From positions 1 to 29,682 of the forward strand of contig JAFGJF010000150.1 in assembly GCA_016929205.1 (NCBI GenBank): 29,682 nt of DNA, read 5' to 3'. The notes beneath the pieces are model-generated. The model was not told the origin of the DNA. It searched no databases and saw nothing but the letters and a program-made list of their open reading frames with translations. Each line of letters opens with the position of its first letter. Position 1 is the stretch's first letter. The DNA comes from Anaerolineae bacterium (GTDB lineage: Bacteria > Chloroflexota > Anaerolineae > JAFGEY01). The translations under genes were made by a program, and so were the position numbers. Shown piece after piece: positions 11,708-20,004 of the stretch.

Positions 11708-13766
11708 GCCATATCACGATCCAACATCCCAGGAGGTCGTTCAAGTCAAACCGACACTCCTCGATATGTCTGTCCGTCCACTACGAGTGGCCTTGGCTGG
11801 ACAGCCCAACGTGGGCAAGTCAACGATTTTTAATATGCTCACCGGTCTGAACCAACACGTGGGAAATTGGCCCGGCAAAACAGTCGAGCAAAAGACGGGA
11901 CAGTGCAACTACAAGGATACGACCATCGACCTGGTCGACCTGCCCGGCACCTACAGCCTGACCGCAAACTCGGACGAAGAACGCATTGCTCGTGAGTATA
12001 TCATCGGCGAGAGTCCCGACGTCGTCATCGCTGTGGTCAACGCTGCAATCCTGGAGCGAAGCCTTTACCTACTGGCTGAGCTCTTGGTTTTGCAGACGCC
12101 TGTCATTTTGGCCCTAAATATGGTCGATGTGGCTGCCCAAGAAGGAATGCACATTGAGCCAAAAGTACTGGAAGCGGCGTTGGGCATTCCAGTCGTGCCT
12201 ATGAGTGCTGCCAAAGCGCAAGGCGTTGACAAGCTGACCGAGGCCGTAGTGGCATTGGCTCATCACCAGGCCGATTATAAACCAAATGTTCCCACCATCC
12301 GTGCCGATCATCGCGACATTTTAGAGACTATCCAAGAGATCGTTCAAGCTTACGTTCCTGCCCCCTATCCTCCGGATTGGATAGCGCTCAAGCTTTTGGA
12401 AGGCGACAAAAAGGTGATCGAGATGATGCAAGCCGAGTTATCGCCAGAACGTTGGGCGCACGTACACGGCATATTGCGCCAACACGAGGACGCCATTCTT
12501 GACGTGGCCGGAGCGCGTTATGAATGGATTGGACGCATGATGCGTGCTGCAGTCGTGCGCCCCCGTGCCGGTCAGGTCACCGTCACAGAGCGATTGGATC
12601 GATTTGCCACCCACCCCATTTTGGGTATGGCTATGCTGCTGGTTGTATTGGGCATTGTATTCTGGCTGACCTACGCGCTGGGAACACCCCTTCAAAACTG
12701 GATGGATATTTACTTGATTCACTCTGCAGCCGAATGGCTGGGGACGGCGATGGCTGGAGCGCCAGCATGGCTGATCAGTTTTGTCATTGATGGGTTGCTT
12801 GCCGGCGCCGGGCTTATGTTGACCTTCTTACCCATCCTCGTCATCTTTTTTGTCGCCCTAGGCGTTCTAGAAGATACGGGATACATGGCGCGTGGGGCTT
12901 ACGTGATGGATCGCTTTATGCACCTGATGGGCTTGCACGGCAAGAGTTTTATGCCGCTTTGCCTTGGGTTTGGCTGCAACGTGCCTTCGGTGATGGGAAG
13001 CCGAATTATCGAATCGCCGCGAGCGCGATTGTTAACCATTTTGCTTTCACCCCTGATCCCCTGCACGGCACGCATGTCGGTGGTCGCCATATTGGCGCCC
13101 ATCTTTTTTGGACCAAACGCGCTTTTGGTCACCTGGGGCTTGCTTGGATTGAATCTGATCGTACTCGTCGCCCTGGGTATGTTGCTAAACCGCTTTATTC
13201 TCAAGGGCGAACAGGTCGCCTTTATCATGGAACTGCCGCTGTATCACGTGCCAAACTTGCGTACGATTGCCATCTCGGTATGGCAAAACCTGATCGCCTT
13301 TTTGCGCAAAGCCGGAACCGTCATCCTGGCGATGTCTGTTGTGGTCTGGGCGCTTTCAGCTTTTCCCGGACCGGGGCTTGAAAACAGCGTGCTGGGTTAC
13401 ATTGGACGGGCCCTCGCACCGCTGGGGAAACTGATGGGACTAGACTGGCCTATCCTCATTGCAATGCTGACCAGTTTCGTGGCCAAAGAAAACACCATAT
13501 CCACCCTGGGCATTATCTATGGAACTGCAACAGATGGACAGGTTTTTGCTCAGACGCTTTCCAACGTGCTTAGCCCGGCTGCGGCATTGTCCTTTCTGGT
13601 CACACAAATGCTGTTTGTACCTTGTGTTGCCACGGTTGCAGCGATCAGGCAAGAGACGCATTCCTGGAAATGGACCGCGTTCAGCGTTGGTTTGCTGTTG
13701 GTTCTCTCGATTTTGGCCGGCATTCTCGTGTATCAGGGCGCGTTGTTTTTGGGATGGGGTGTATGA
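11700..13766 (+). CDS. feoB: FeoB, ferrous iron transporter GTPase/permease
   Basis: A 688-residue fusion of a cytoplasmic GTPase and an inner-membrane Fe(II) permease. G motifs: G1 GQPNVGKS (34-41), G2 region around GNWPGKTVEQK (55-65), G3 DLPG (80-83), G4 NMVD (140-143), G5 near MSAAK. A helical regulatory domain (about 200-275) precedes the membrane part (about 310-688), which has two gate domains with the conserved motifs GCNVPSVMGSRIIESPRARL and LIPCTARMSV, and the C-terminal SFVAKENTISTLG and PCVATVAAIRQE. ATG 11700 was chosen because GAGAG lies just upstream and the next gene layout shows the same tight overlap; a longer frame upstream would read through feoA. Iron repression through the upstream operators is inferred. 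Confidence 0.95.
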   Translation: MVKPYHDPTSQEVVQVKPTLLDMSVRPLRVALAGQPNVGKSTIFNMLTGLNQHVGNWPGKTVEQKTGQCNYKDTTIDLVDLPGTYSLTANSDEERIAREYIIGESPDVVIAVVNAAILERSLYLLAELLVLQTPVILALNMVDVAAQEGMHIEPKVLEAALGIPVVPMSAAKAQGVDKLTEAVVALAHHQADYKPNVPTIRADHRDILETIQEIVQAYVPAPYPPDWIALKLLEGDKKVIEMMQAELSPERWAHVHGILRQHEDAILDVAGARYEWIGRMMRAAVVRPRAGQVTVTERLDRFATHPILGMAMLLVVLGIVFWLTYALGTPLQNWMDIYLIHSAAEWLGTAMAGAPAWLISFVIDGLLAGAGLMLTFLPILVIFFVALGVLEDTGYMARGAYVMDRFMHLMGLHGKSFMPLCLGFGCNVPSVMGSRIIESPRARLLTILLSPLIPCTARMSVVAILAPIFFGPNALLVTWGLLGLNLIVLVALGMLLNRFILKGEQVAFIMELPLYHVPNLRTIAISVWQNLIAFLRKAGTVILAMSVVVWALSAFPGPGLENSVLGYIGRALAPLGKLMGLDWPILIAMLTSFVAKENTISTLGIIYGTATDGQVFAQTLSNVLSPAAALSFLVTQMLFVPCVATVAAIRQETHSWKWTAFSVGLLLVLSILAGILVYQGALFLGWGV

Positions 13767-13767
13767 A

Positions 13768-14079
13768 ATGCTGCTGAAGGAAATCCTCGATCGTATGGCC
13801 CAGGGCGGCACGTGGACGATCGACTCACTTGCCCGGGAACTGGATACGACCCCTTTGCTTGTTGAAATGATGGTGCAAGATCTGGAACGTCGGGGCCATT
13901 TGAAACGCGTAACCGGCAACTGCGGTGGCGCTTGCGCTTCATGCGCCGCGGCCAATGGGTGTCTCAAAGAATCCTCACAAAAAATGTGGGCGTTGGTGAA
14001 AAAAAAAGTGCGTAAAAAAAAAAGAGGACCAGTGCTTGGCGGACACTGGCCCTCGCAAAGAAAGGAGGTGGAAAAATGA
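13768..14079 (+). CDS. feoC: FeoC-like winged-helix protein with Fe-S-type cysteines
   Basis: A 103-residue protein starting one base after the feoB stop. The first 50 residues form the FeoC winged helix (LLKEILDRM...TIDSLARELDTTPLLVEMMVQDLERRGHLKRV). A cysteine cluster C-x3-C-x2-C-x6-C follows in NCGGACASCAAANGC, as in FeoC proteins that bind an oxygen-sensitive [4Fe-4S] cluster and regulate FeoB turnover or feo transcription. The C-terminus is highly basic (KKKVRKKKRG), encoded by A9 and A10 runs at 13999-14007 and 14014-14023. Most FeoC proteins are about 80 residues, so this tail is an extension. The stop overlaps a micro-ORF start (ATGA at 14076). Confidence 0.82.
   Translation: MLLKEILDRMAQGGTWTIDSLARELDTTPLLVEMMVQDLERRGHLKRVTGNCGGACASCAAANGCLKESSQKMWALVKKKVRKKKRGPVLGGHWPSQRKEVEK
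14014..14054 (-). terminator. Probable minus-strand intrinsic terminator
   Basis: GAGGACCAGTG (14024-14034) pairs with CACTGGCCCTC (14044-14054), giving ten pairs and one mismatch around a 9-nt loop. On the minus strand the hairpin is followed directly by ten T residues (the A10 run 14014-14023), and another T9 lies a few bases on. On the plus strand no T tract follows. The only minus-strand transcript that could reach it is read-through from the operon ending at 16248. Confidence 0.6.
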
Positions 14080-14123
14080 TCTACCATCTTTATTATAGCA
14101 TGATTTTGAGAACTTGTGCGTAA
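14076..14123 (+). CDS. 15-residue micro-ORF coupled to feoC
   Basis: ATG 14076 overlaps the feoC stop and is preceded by AAAGGAGGTG (14061-14070), a near-perfect Shine-Dalgarno with good spacing. It encodes MIYHLYYSMILRTCA and then TAA. The peptide is hydrophobic with a single Cys near the end. Whether it is made, and whether it belongs to the Feo system, is unknown; the strong ribosome site is the only positive evidence. Confidence 0.4.
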   Translation: MIYHLYYSMILRTCA

Positions 14124-14139
14124 ATAATCCGTAAATTTT
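14120..14139. repeat. 20-bp element shared (inverted) with 24123-24142
   Basis: GTAAATAATCCGTAAATTTT is found here and, as its exact reverse complement, at 24123-24142. It holds two GTAAA boxes whose starts are 11 bp apart. It lies downstream of the micro-ORF and 164 bp before the histidine kinase gene. A regulator-binding site is the likeliest explanation. Confidence 0.6.
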
Positions 14140-14186
14140 GAGGCCTATGGACGCCTTTACGCTCGCTTCCATTAACAAGATGCCCC

Positions 14187-14216
14187 TTGGACAAAAGCGG
14201 TTGGATATGATAGAAT
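14187..14216 (+). promoter_or_regulatory. Candidate promoter of the REC-histidine kinase gene
   Basis: In the 180-bp gap before 14304, TTGGAC (14187-14192) and TAGAAT (14211-14216) are separated by 18 nt, with a start expected near 14223. An overlapping TATGAT lies at 14206. Apart from this and the element at 14120 I see nothing else in the gap. Confidence 0.4.
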
Positions 14217-14303
14217 GATATTGATCAAGACAACACTGTCGAATTATCCGGCCACTGCTCGCCCGGTCGGGTTGCGGGGGGATGCCAAGCAAGGAGGCGC
14301 ATC

Positions 14304-16244
14304 TTGGCTGGTGAACGCATTCTGGTTATCGATGATAGTCCAGAAAATATCAAGTTTATTGTAGATTATGTATTGGTACAAAATGGCTACATCCCTCTGA
14401 CAGCTCGCGATGGCGCCGAAGGATTACGCCGGGCATTGACCGAGCACCCCGATTTGATCCTGCTGGATATGCAAATGCCCAAAATGGATGGTCTCGAAGT
14501 GCTCGACGCACTTCGAGAGCGTGATCAGCAAATGCCCGTAATCATGATGACGTTTCACGGTTCGGAAGAATTGGCTGTACGCGCCTTCCGGCTGGGCGTC
14601 AAGAACTATGTGATGAAACCTTTTGAGGTTTCAGAGATGTTGAGTGCCATCGACGACGCACTCACCGAGTTCAGGCTTAGACAGGAACGAGACAAACTAC
14701 TGGACCGCTTGCTAGAGACCAACAAGCAGTTGGAACAACGTGTGAAGGAACTAAACATCCTTTACAGCATCGGCAAATCGGTTACAGCCTTGCTCGATCT
14801 GAACAAATTATTCAGCCGGCTCGTCGATGCGGCGGTGTACATTACCGGCGCTGAAGAGGGCTGGTTGATGTTGCTCGACAACGAAACCAACGAGCTGTAC
14901 GTTTGTGCAGCCAAAGGGCTGGAAGAGAGACATGCAAGGAGCTTGCGCTTGCGTGTTGAAGACAGCATTGCAGGAGCTGTCCTCAAGAGTGGTGAACCCA
15001 TTGTCATTGGCGGCGGACGATACAAAGTCAAAACGGCTTATCTGGTCAAGTCGCTTATGGCTGTACCGATCAAAATCGAGCAACGTGCAATTGGCGTGCT
15101 CAGTGTTGATTACCGTGTCGCCGATCGCACTTTTAGCACCAGTTCGCTCAATTTGCTTTTCGCGCTAGCCGACTATGCCGCAATTGCTATCGAAAATGTA
15201 CGCCTGTTTACGAACATCAAAGAAGCACAAAGTCAACGCGAAGCGATTCTCAACGGCACGTCGGACGCGATCCTGGTTGTTGACGAGCAGGAATGCATCC
15301 TGTTGCTCAACGACTCGGCGGCCCAAATCCTTGATGTAGAGGCAGACCAAGCCATCGGACAACCAGCGGCAGATGTCATTTTGAATAAAGAATTGCGATC
15401 TCTGTTTAGCAAAGCCGCCGACGGCTCGTCAGATCTGTATGTCGAGGTGCCATCAAAAAACAAGCGGACGTTCAATGCCCACTTGACGCCTTTGCCCGGC
15501 GTCGGCGATGTCGTCATCATGCAGGATATCACCCACCTCAAAGAATTAGAAAAGCTTAAAAGCGAGTTTGTCTCTACCGTGTCACATGATTTGCGTTCGC
15601 CGCTGACGTCTATCCGTGGATTTGTGGATTTGATCGAGATGACAGGCTCTCTAAACGACAGGCAAAAAGCTTTTGTTGGCAAAATTCGCCAGGGAATTCT
15701 TGTCATCACTGAACTGGTCAACGATTTGCTTGATCTGGGGCGAATCGAACAGGGCGTTGCGTTCGATATGTCTATGGTGTCGCTCCAAGATGTTATCTTT
15801 GAATCGGTTGACATCCTGCGAGGGCACGCCGCATCCAAAAAGCAGCAGATCGATCTGTTGCTGCCTTCTGGTCTTTCACCAGTAATGGGCAACAAGCTCC
15901 GGTTGGGTCAAGTAGTCAAGAATCTTGTAGGCAACGCCATCAAATACACGCCAGAGCAAGGCCATATCCGGGTGTCGGCAGAAGAAAAAGACGGGCAGAT
16001 TTTGGTCCATGTGCAAGACTCGGGTATTGGCATCTCGGCAGACGATCAGGCAAAACTCTTTACCAAGTTCTATCGGGTTCAGCGTCCCGAAACGGAAAAT
16101 ATCCCAGGAACAGGGCTGGGCTTGTCTATCACCGAGACAATTATCGTGAAACATGGCGGGAGAATATGGGTTAACAGCGAATTGAACAAAGGAAGCACAT
16201 TTACATTCCTTTTGCCTGTCTACCGCCCCGAACCAGGCGTTTGA
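14304..16244 (+). CDS. Hybrid response regulator-histidine kinase (REC-GAF-PAS-HisKA-HATPase)
   Basis: A 646-residue cytoplasmic signalling protein with no TM helix. TTG 14304 has AAGGAGG about 8 nt upstream. Domains: REC (1-120; acidic pocket Asp10-Asp11, phosphoacceptor Asp55 in LLDMQMP, Thr83, Lys105), coiled coil (120-150), GAF (about 155-300), PAS (about 310-405), HisKA (about 418-483; His428 in VSHDLRSPLTSI) and HATPase (about 525-640; N box NLVGNAIKYTP, G boxes DSGIGIS and GTGLGLS). An N-terminal receiver feeding a kinase suggests a relay in which the receiver is phosphorylated by another kinase and tunes this one. No separate response regulator is adjacent, so its output partner lies elsewhere. 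It converges with the minus-strand operon, leaving a 3-nt gap. Confidence 0.93.
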   Translation: MAGERILVIDDSPENIKFIVDYVLVQNGYIPLTARDGAEGLRRALTEHPDLILLDMQMPKMDGLEVLDALRERDQQMPVIMMTFHGSEELAVRAFRLGVKNYVMKPFEVSEMLSAIDDALTEFRLRQERDKLLDRLLETNKQLEQRVKELNILYSIGKSVTALLDLNKLFSRLVDAAVYITGAEEGWLMLLDNETNELYVCAAKGLEERHARSLRLRVEDSIAGAVLKSGEPIVIGGGRYKVKTAYLVKSLMAVPIKIEQRAIGVLSVDYRVADRTFSTSSLNLLFALADYAAIAIENVRLFTNIKEAQSQREAILNGTSDAILVVDEQECILLLNDSAAQILDVEADQAIGQPAADVILNKELRSLFSKAADGSSDLYVEVPSKNKRTFNAHLTPLPGVGDVVIMQDITHLKELEKLKSEFVSTVSHDLRSPLTSIRGFVDLIEMTGSLNDRQKAFVGKIRQGILVITELVNDLLDLGRIEQGVAFDMSMVSLQDVIFESVDILRGHAASKKQQIDLLLPSGLSPVMGNKLRLGQVVKNLVGNAIKYTPEQGHIRVSAEEKDGQILVHVQDSGIGISADDQAKLFTKFYRVQRPETENIPGTGLGLSITETIIVKHGGRIWVNSELNKGSTFTFLLPVYRPEPGV

Positions 16245-16247
16245 ATC

Positions 16248-19097
16248 TCAAGCTATAACAACGGGGCCGTTTCCGACCTCAACGCCATAGGCTCGATAAA
16301 AGGAGAGGATTCCTTTAACTTCCCAATCTTCCAGGTCTGGAACAACGGCCATATATTCATCAAGCACAGAGTGAATGGCCCCAGGATCCTTGGACGAGGT
16401 CAAGTCGTCCAGGCGTCTCTGTAACTCTTTGCAGACCATCCTGTCCATCCCCAACAGTGCAGCAGCACGCGTTTTGTTGCTACTCAAGCGAACCGAGATG
16501 TCCTTGCTTCGAGGAGCGACATATCGACCATCTGGATCGCGTCTGAGCAAGTTGAAAGCCAGCCCTACCGCAAAAAGTGTCGCCGGTGCAAGTTGCTGCT
16601 TGGGTTGTGTTGTGAGCAAGTCATCGGACAGAGCCATCTCGTGCGTGATGTGGATCGGAAGCTTGCCGTGTTGTAGCATTGCGGCATAATGCGTCCGATA
16701 CTCCCCAAGACGCCGCAAAGCAAAGAGCGGCATCCCACGGTGCACGTTCAGGATAACCAGATCATTGGGATCTCCTGTGTCCACAAACGCAGTTTGCGGA
16801 AGGAGCTGTTTTAAATTGGCATAATGCGTCTCATTTAGGCTTCCGCCCACTAGGCTCAATCTTTGAGTCTTGGCCTGGCGCAATGCTCGCGGGTCATAAT
16901 TCCACAACGGTTGGGCACTGCGAAGTATTTGCTCAAGTGCCTTGTCAGATTCCGTACCTTCGCTCAAAAAATCCGCCGCGGTCATCGTGGGTATCTGCTG
17001 CAAAATATAGTCGCGTCCAAAAGCGTTCAGATTTTCTCTAAACCAGACCTCAAGCGGTTGTCCGGATTGTGTGCATACTCGCAGCCACGCCGTGATCGGA
17101 CCAAGCGTCGTGACAAAGTCTGAAGCCAATTGATCGACAACTGGCACAAGGCGTTGGCGTTTGGATACAACTTGCTCTGAGACAATTTGCTGGTAAAATG
17201 ACTCGGCACGATCGAGACTGACAACCGAGCGAGTGGGTCCAGGAGAAGATTCCCGCTTTAATGTCTCGGCATACTCGACCTGTTTTGCTTCCAGGTATGA
17301 AGAAACAAGCTGCATATCGGTTGTTAATGTCACAATCTCGGCAAGGGTATCCTCAATATCTTTTTGTATTGCCTCATAGATGCTGTTTATGGTCCGGCTA
17401 ACAGGCGATGCACTCTCGATGCCAAAACGTTCGTATATCATCTCGACGTGTTGTGTGCAAATAACCTTTTTCTGGCGAAACAGCCGCAATCCTACAAGCG
17501 TCATTGTAGCCAGCATACCGGTCGCGAGCACCCCCAACGCCAAGTTTGCTCCTATTTCACTCAGCGGACGAACGATCTTGGCCAATTGAAACCCATATAT
17601 CAGTGGCAAAATCATTGTTGCAACAATGCTCAACAAGACAATGGGCCAAGGCGGAATGCTCAACAGAACGCTGCGAAGTGCATAGTGAGCGTTGCTCACC
17701 GTAATCAATGAGCGTTTCAGGTCGACCTTTTGCTGTTTGCGTTGTGCCTGAACCTCTTGTTGTTGATCGGATATCGTATCGGCCATTGCCTTCAAGAACT
17801 CGCAGACCGTAGAAATGCCGCCAAATGGAACATCTTGGAGCGTAGCCTGGACCGTCGCGTCTAGCGCCTCCCGCGTCTCATCCCGAATCTGCTCAAGATT
17901 CTTCTCCAGGTTGTATTGAAGAGTCGGCAAATGCCTTTCTCTAAGGATCTGTAGCACCTCTCGTGTTCGCAACTCAATCTGCCCGAGACCGGTCCGACGC
18001 AATGGATTCAGCGTTTCCCCGATATCTGGCGAGCTTTGGTGTCTCAATCGTTCCTTAAGAGTATCAGCCGTCAGCCCCAAACTTTCCACAAAAGCATTGA
18101 CACGCTTTTGTACATCCGCACTTGATTGTGTATCGACAAGATAAGTGACAATGCTGTGACTTAATTTAGTGACTAGCCAGTCTTCCAATGCCTTTTTGGG
18201 AATATAACGAACCGCAATGCCAAAACTGGAATAGATGCGGGATTTTCCTTGCAACTTGGCAGACCCATATCGCTGGTTTTGCTTTTTATAAAGTGACGAA
18301 GCCATACTCGAAAACGTCATCGCATACAACCATTGGCTGGCAGCCTGAATCTGCCAGGACTCATCCTGGAGAACATATCCCAGTTCGTTTACTGTATCCA
18401 GCAAATAGCAACCAGCGTCAAATGCCCGAAATGGATAGGGAGGCATCAGAGCTGATATAGACGTTGCGTCATATTTGTGATTGTTGATATGATGCTCAAG
18501 TTCCTTAAGCGCAGCATAAGTAACCGCTTCTTCTGCAGGCGCAGGTGAAGTCGCATCGGGCAGATAGAAAAGGCCTGTCGTTCGTGCCGTGAGGCCAAGT
18601 TGCTGGCAGACATGATTGACCAGATCGGCGATATCCAAAAAGACGCTACTCGCCAGGTGTTCGTTCAGATCAGCGATGACATAGATGTCGAATACACTGT
18701 CGCCAGCCAGAGATATACCCGATGCACTCATCTGCTCGATGGTATCCAAAGAAGATAGACGAGGTATGCGCGATACAAAAAACTCTTGTACATCGTCAGC
18801 CTGTTGCAACAATGCCGCGCGCATCCAGGCCCTTGTGTGTACGCGCTGAGAGGCTGGCATATCGTACAATTCGGTTGGTAACCATGCCGGCCACTCGTCT
18901 TCTTCAAATTCGGGCGCAGCAAGGATGATCCGGTGGATAGCGCCTGTATCTTCAAGAACCGATTCTTGTGAAGCAAGTGTCACAACGACAGGCAAAATGG
19001 ATGGAATACGCGACGGCAAACGACGAACGTAATCCTGCAAGGTGCGTTGCGCACGATGTCCTATGGCAATGAGAATGCTTGGTTGGATTTTCTGCAT
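16248..19097 (-). CDS. Tubulin-like (Tubulin_2-type) membrane protein, degenerate nucleotide loop
   Basis: A 949-residue protein, ATG at 19097 overlapping the FHA stop (TAATG). The N-terminal 300 residues resemble bacterial tubulin-like proteins (Pfam Tubulin_2): an opening strand PSILIAIG, then VFDIYVIADLNEHLASSVFLDIADLV (135-160), then FRAFDAGCYLLDTVNELG (223-240). In that family the P-loop of the first segment and the GGTGSG of the second bind nucleotide; here they read GHRAQRT and NEHLASS, so binding is doubtful. Two TM helices lie near 484-504 and 515-540 inside a long helical region (about 380-640, partly coiled coil). The C-terminal 250 residues have no recognised domain. Its place after a kinase and an FHA protein suggests a membrane-anchored scaffold in that pathway. 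The family call rests on pattern resemblance only. Confidence 0.6.
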   Translation of the reverse strand: MQKIQPSILIAIGHRAQRTLQDYVRRLPSRIPSILPVVVTLASQESVLEDTGAIHRIILAAPEFEEDEWPAWLPTELYDMPASQRVHTRAWMRAALLQQADDVQEFFVSRIPRLSSLDTIEQMSASGISLAGDSVFDIYVIADLNEHLASSVFLDIADLVNHVCQQLGLTARTTGLFYLPDATSPAPAEEAVTYAALKELEHHINNHKYDATSISALMPPYPFRAFDAGCYLLDTVNELGYVLQDESWQIQAASQWLYAMTFSSMASSLYKKQNQRYGSAKLQGKSRIYSSFGIAVRYIPKKALEDWLVTKLSHSIVTYLVDTQSSADVQKRVNAFVESLGLTADTLKERLRHQSSPDIGETLNPLRRTGLGQIELRTREVLQILRERHLPTLQYNLEKNLEQIRDETREALDATVQATLQDVPFGGISTVCEFLKAMADTISDQQQEVQAQRKQQKVDLKRSLITVSNAHYALRSVLLSIPPWPIVLLSIVATMILPLIYGFQLAKIVRPLSEIGANLALGVLATGMLATMTLVGLRLFRQKKVICTQHVEMIYERFGIESASPVSRTINSIYEAIQKDIEDTLAEIVTLTTDMQLVSSYLEAKQVEYAETLKRESSPGPTRSVVSLDRAESFYQQIVSEQVVSKRQRLVPVVDQLASDFVTTLGPITAWLRVCTQSGQPLEVWFRENLNAFGRDYILQQIPTMTAADFLSEGTESDKALEQILRSAQPLWNYDPRALRQAKTQRLSLVGGSLNETHYANLKQLLPQTAFVDTGDPNDLVILNVHRGMPLFALRRLGEYRTHYAAMLQHGKLPIHITHEMALSDDLLTTQPKQQLAPATLFAVGLAFNLLRRDPDGRYVAPRSKDISVRLSSNKTRAAALLGMDRMVCKELQRRLDDLTSSKDPGAIHSVLDEYMAVVPDLEDWEVKGILSFYRAYGVEVGNGPVVIA

Positions 19098-19987
19098 TAC
19101 AACTCCATCCCCTCTTCTTTGCCAATCAGAAATTGAAACTTGTCTCGACCGAAACGTACCTGATCGCCATCGCTCAAGGCGCCACGCCGAACCAGGGCAT
19201 TGTTGATGAACGTACCATTTGAATCGCTCATCGCATTCAACACAAAACGTCCCTTCTTGTATTCGATCCAGGCGTGGCGTCGAGAAACGGTTGGATTGCT
19301 GAGATTGATATCATTCCGCGTCGACCCTCTGCCAATGAACGTTTTCTGGCTTGACGTGACCCAAAACTCTGTGCCATCTTGGCCGATCAACCTGGCTTTG
19401 GGCAAATCGAGCGCTTGTGGCTCTGGGGATATCTCAGGAATGGTTTCACACTCGGGGCACGTTCCCGTTTGCAGATCGAGGGCGCTGCCACAAAACTCGC
19501 ATTTCAAGGGCGTAATATGGACGGTTTGCAATGGTAGCCAAGAGAGCGCTTCTGTTGCGCCCATGCCATTGATAAAGAGAGCAAGGCCACCGTTGACGAT
19601 GGCAACAACCAAAAAGATGACTGGCCCAGACGGCCATCTCGTGAGTGGATTGCGCTGAAGCACAGAAACGGCGATCCAGCCAACGAGTGCAAAGACGGTA
19701 AGCAACAGGTGGGTTACAATCATCAGCATCTGTGTCCAGCTGTATCTTTGCACCAAGCCCCAGCCCGAAACAATCAACAACAAACCTATTGCTATAGCCA
19801 TCAATTCTGTCCATGGCTGAATGTGCAATGTGCCAAAGAGATTTGTGGCCAGATCGGAGAAACGAAATGGCAGCATCTTGTCCCAAGAAATACCAAACAG
19901 GTAAAGCGCTCCCCACACGATAACAATCGTGCCTAAACCCAGCCATATTTCTCCAATTAACTTGAGCCGTCGCGCATAATTCTTCAT
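19097..19987 (-). CDS. Four-TM membrane protein with zinc ribbon and C-terminal FHA domain
   Basis: A 296-residue protein; I chose ATG 19987, 17 nt after the kinase stop, because longer starts would lie inside the kinase gene. Four TM helices (about 10-32, 58-79, 87-110, 120-143) are followed by a zinc ribbon with Cys163, Cys166, Cys177 and Cys180 (CEFCGSAL...CPEC) and an FHA domain (about 205-290). The phosphothreonine-binding FHA residues are present: Gly219-Arg220, Ser235 with Arg-Arg-His (SRRH), and Asn257-Gly258-Thr259 (SNGT). It should sit in the membrane with the FHA domain in the cytoplasm, reading threonines phosphorylated by the co-encoded kinase. Downstream partner and target are unknown. 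Confidence 0.88.
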   Translation of the reverse strand: MKNYARRLKLIGEIWLGLGTIVIVWGALYLFGISWDKMLPFRFSDLATNLFGTLHIQPWTELMAIAIGLLLIVSGWGLVQRYSWTQMLMIVTHLLLTVFALVGWIAVSVLQRNPLTRWPSGPVIFLVVAIVNGGLALFINGMGATEALSWLPLQTVHITPLKCEFCGSALDLQTGTCPECETIPEISPEPQALDLPKARLIGQDGTEFWVTSSQKTFIGRGSTRNDINLSNPTVSRRHAWIEYKKGRFVLNAMSDSNGTFINNALVRRGALSDGDQVRFGRDKFQFLIGKEEGMEL

Positions 19988-20004
19988 CGTATCATATACC
20001 AAAG

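Noticed and set aside
11383..11850. 155-codon frame across the dtxR-feoA-feoB junctions
   Set aside because: It runs out of frame through three recognised genes; low-complexity composition, no start signal.
13440..14087. Antisense frame of 215 codons opposite feoB and feoC
   Set aside because: It shadows well-supported genes and shows no family features.
16255..16275. Terminator between the convergent genes at 16244/16248
   Set aside because: AACGG-GG-CCGTT leaves a 2-nt loop that cannot form, and no T tract follows.
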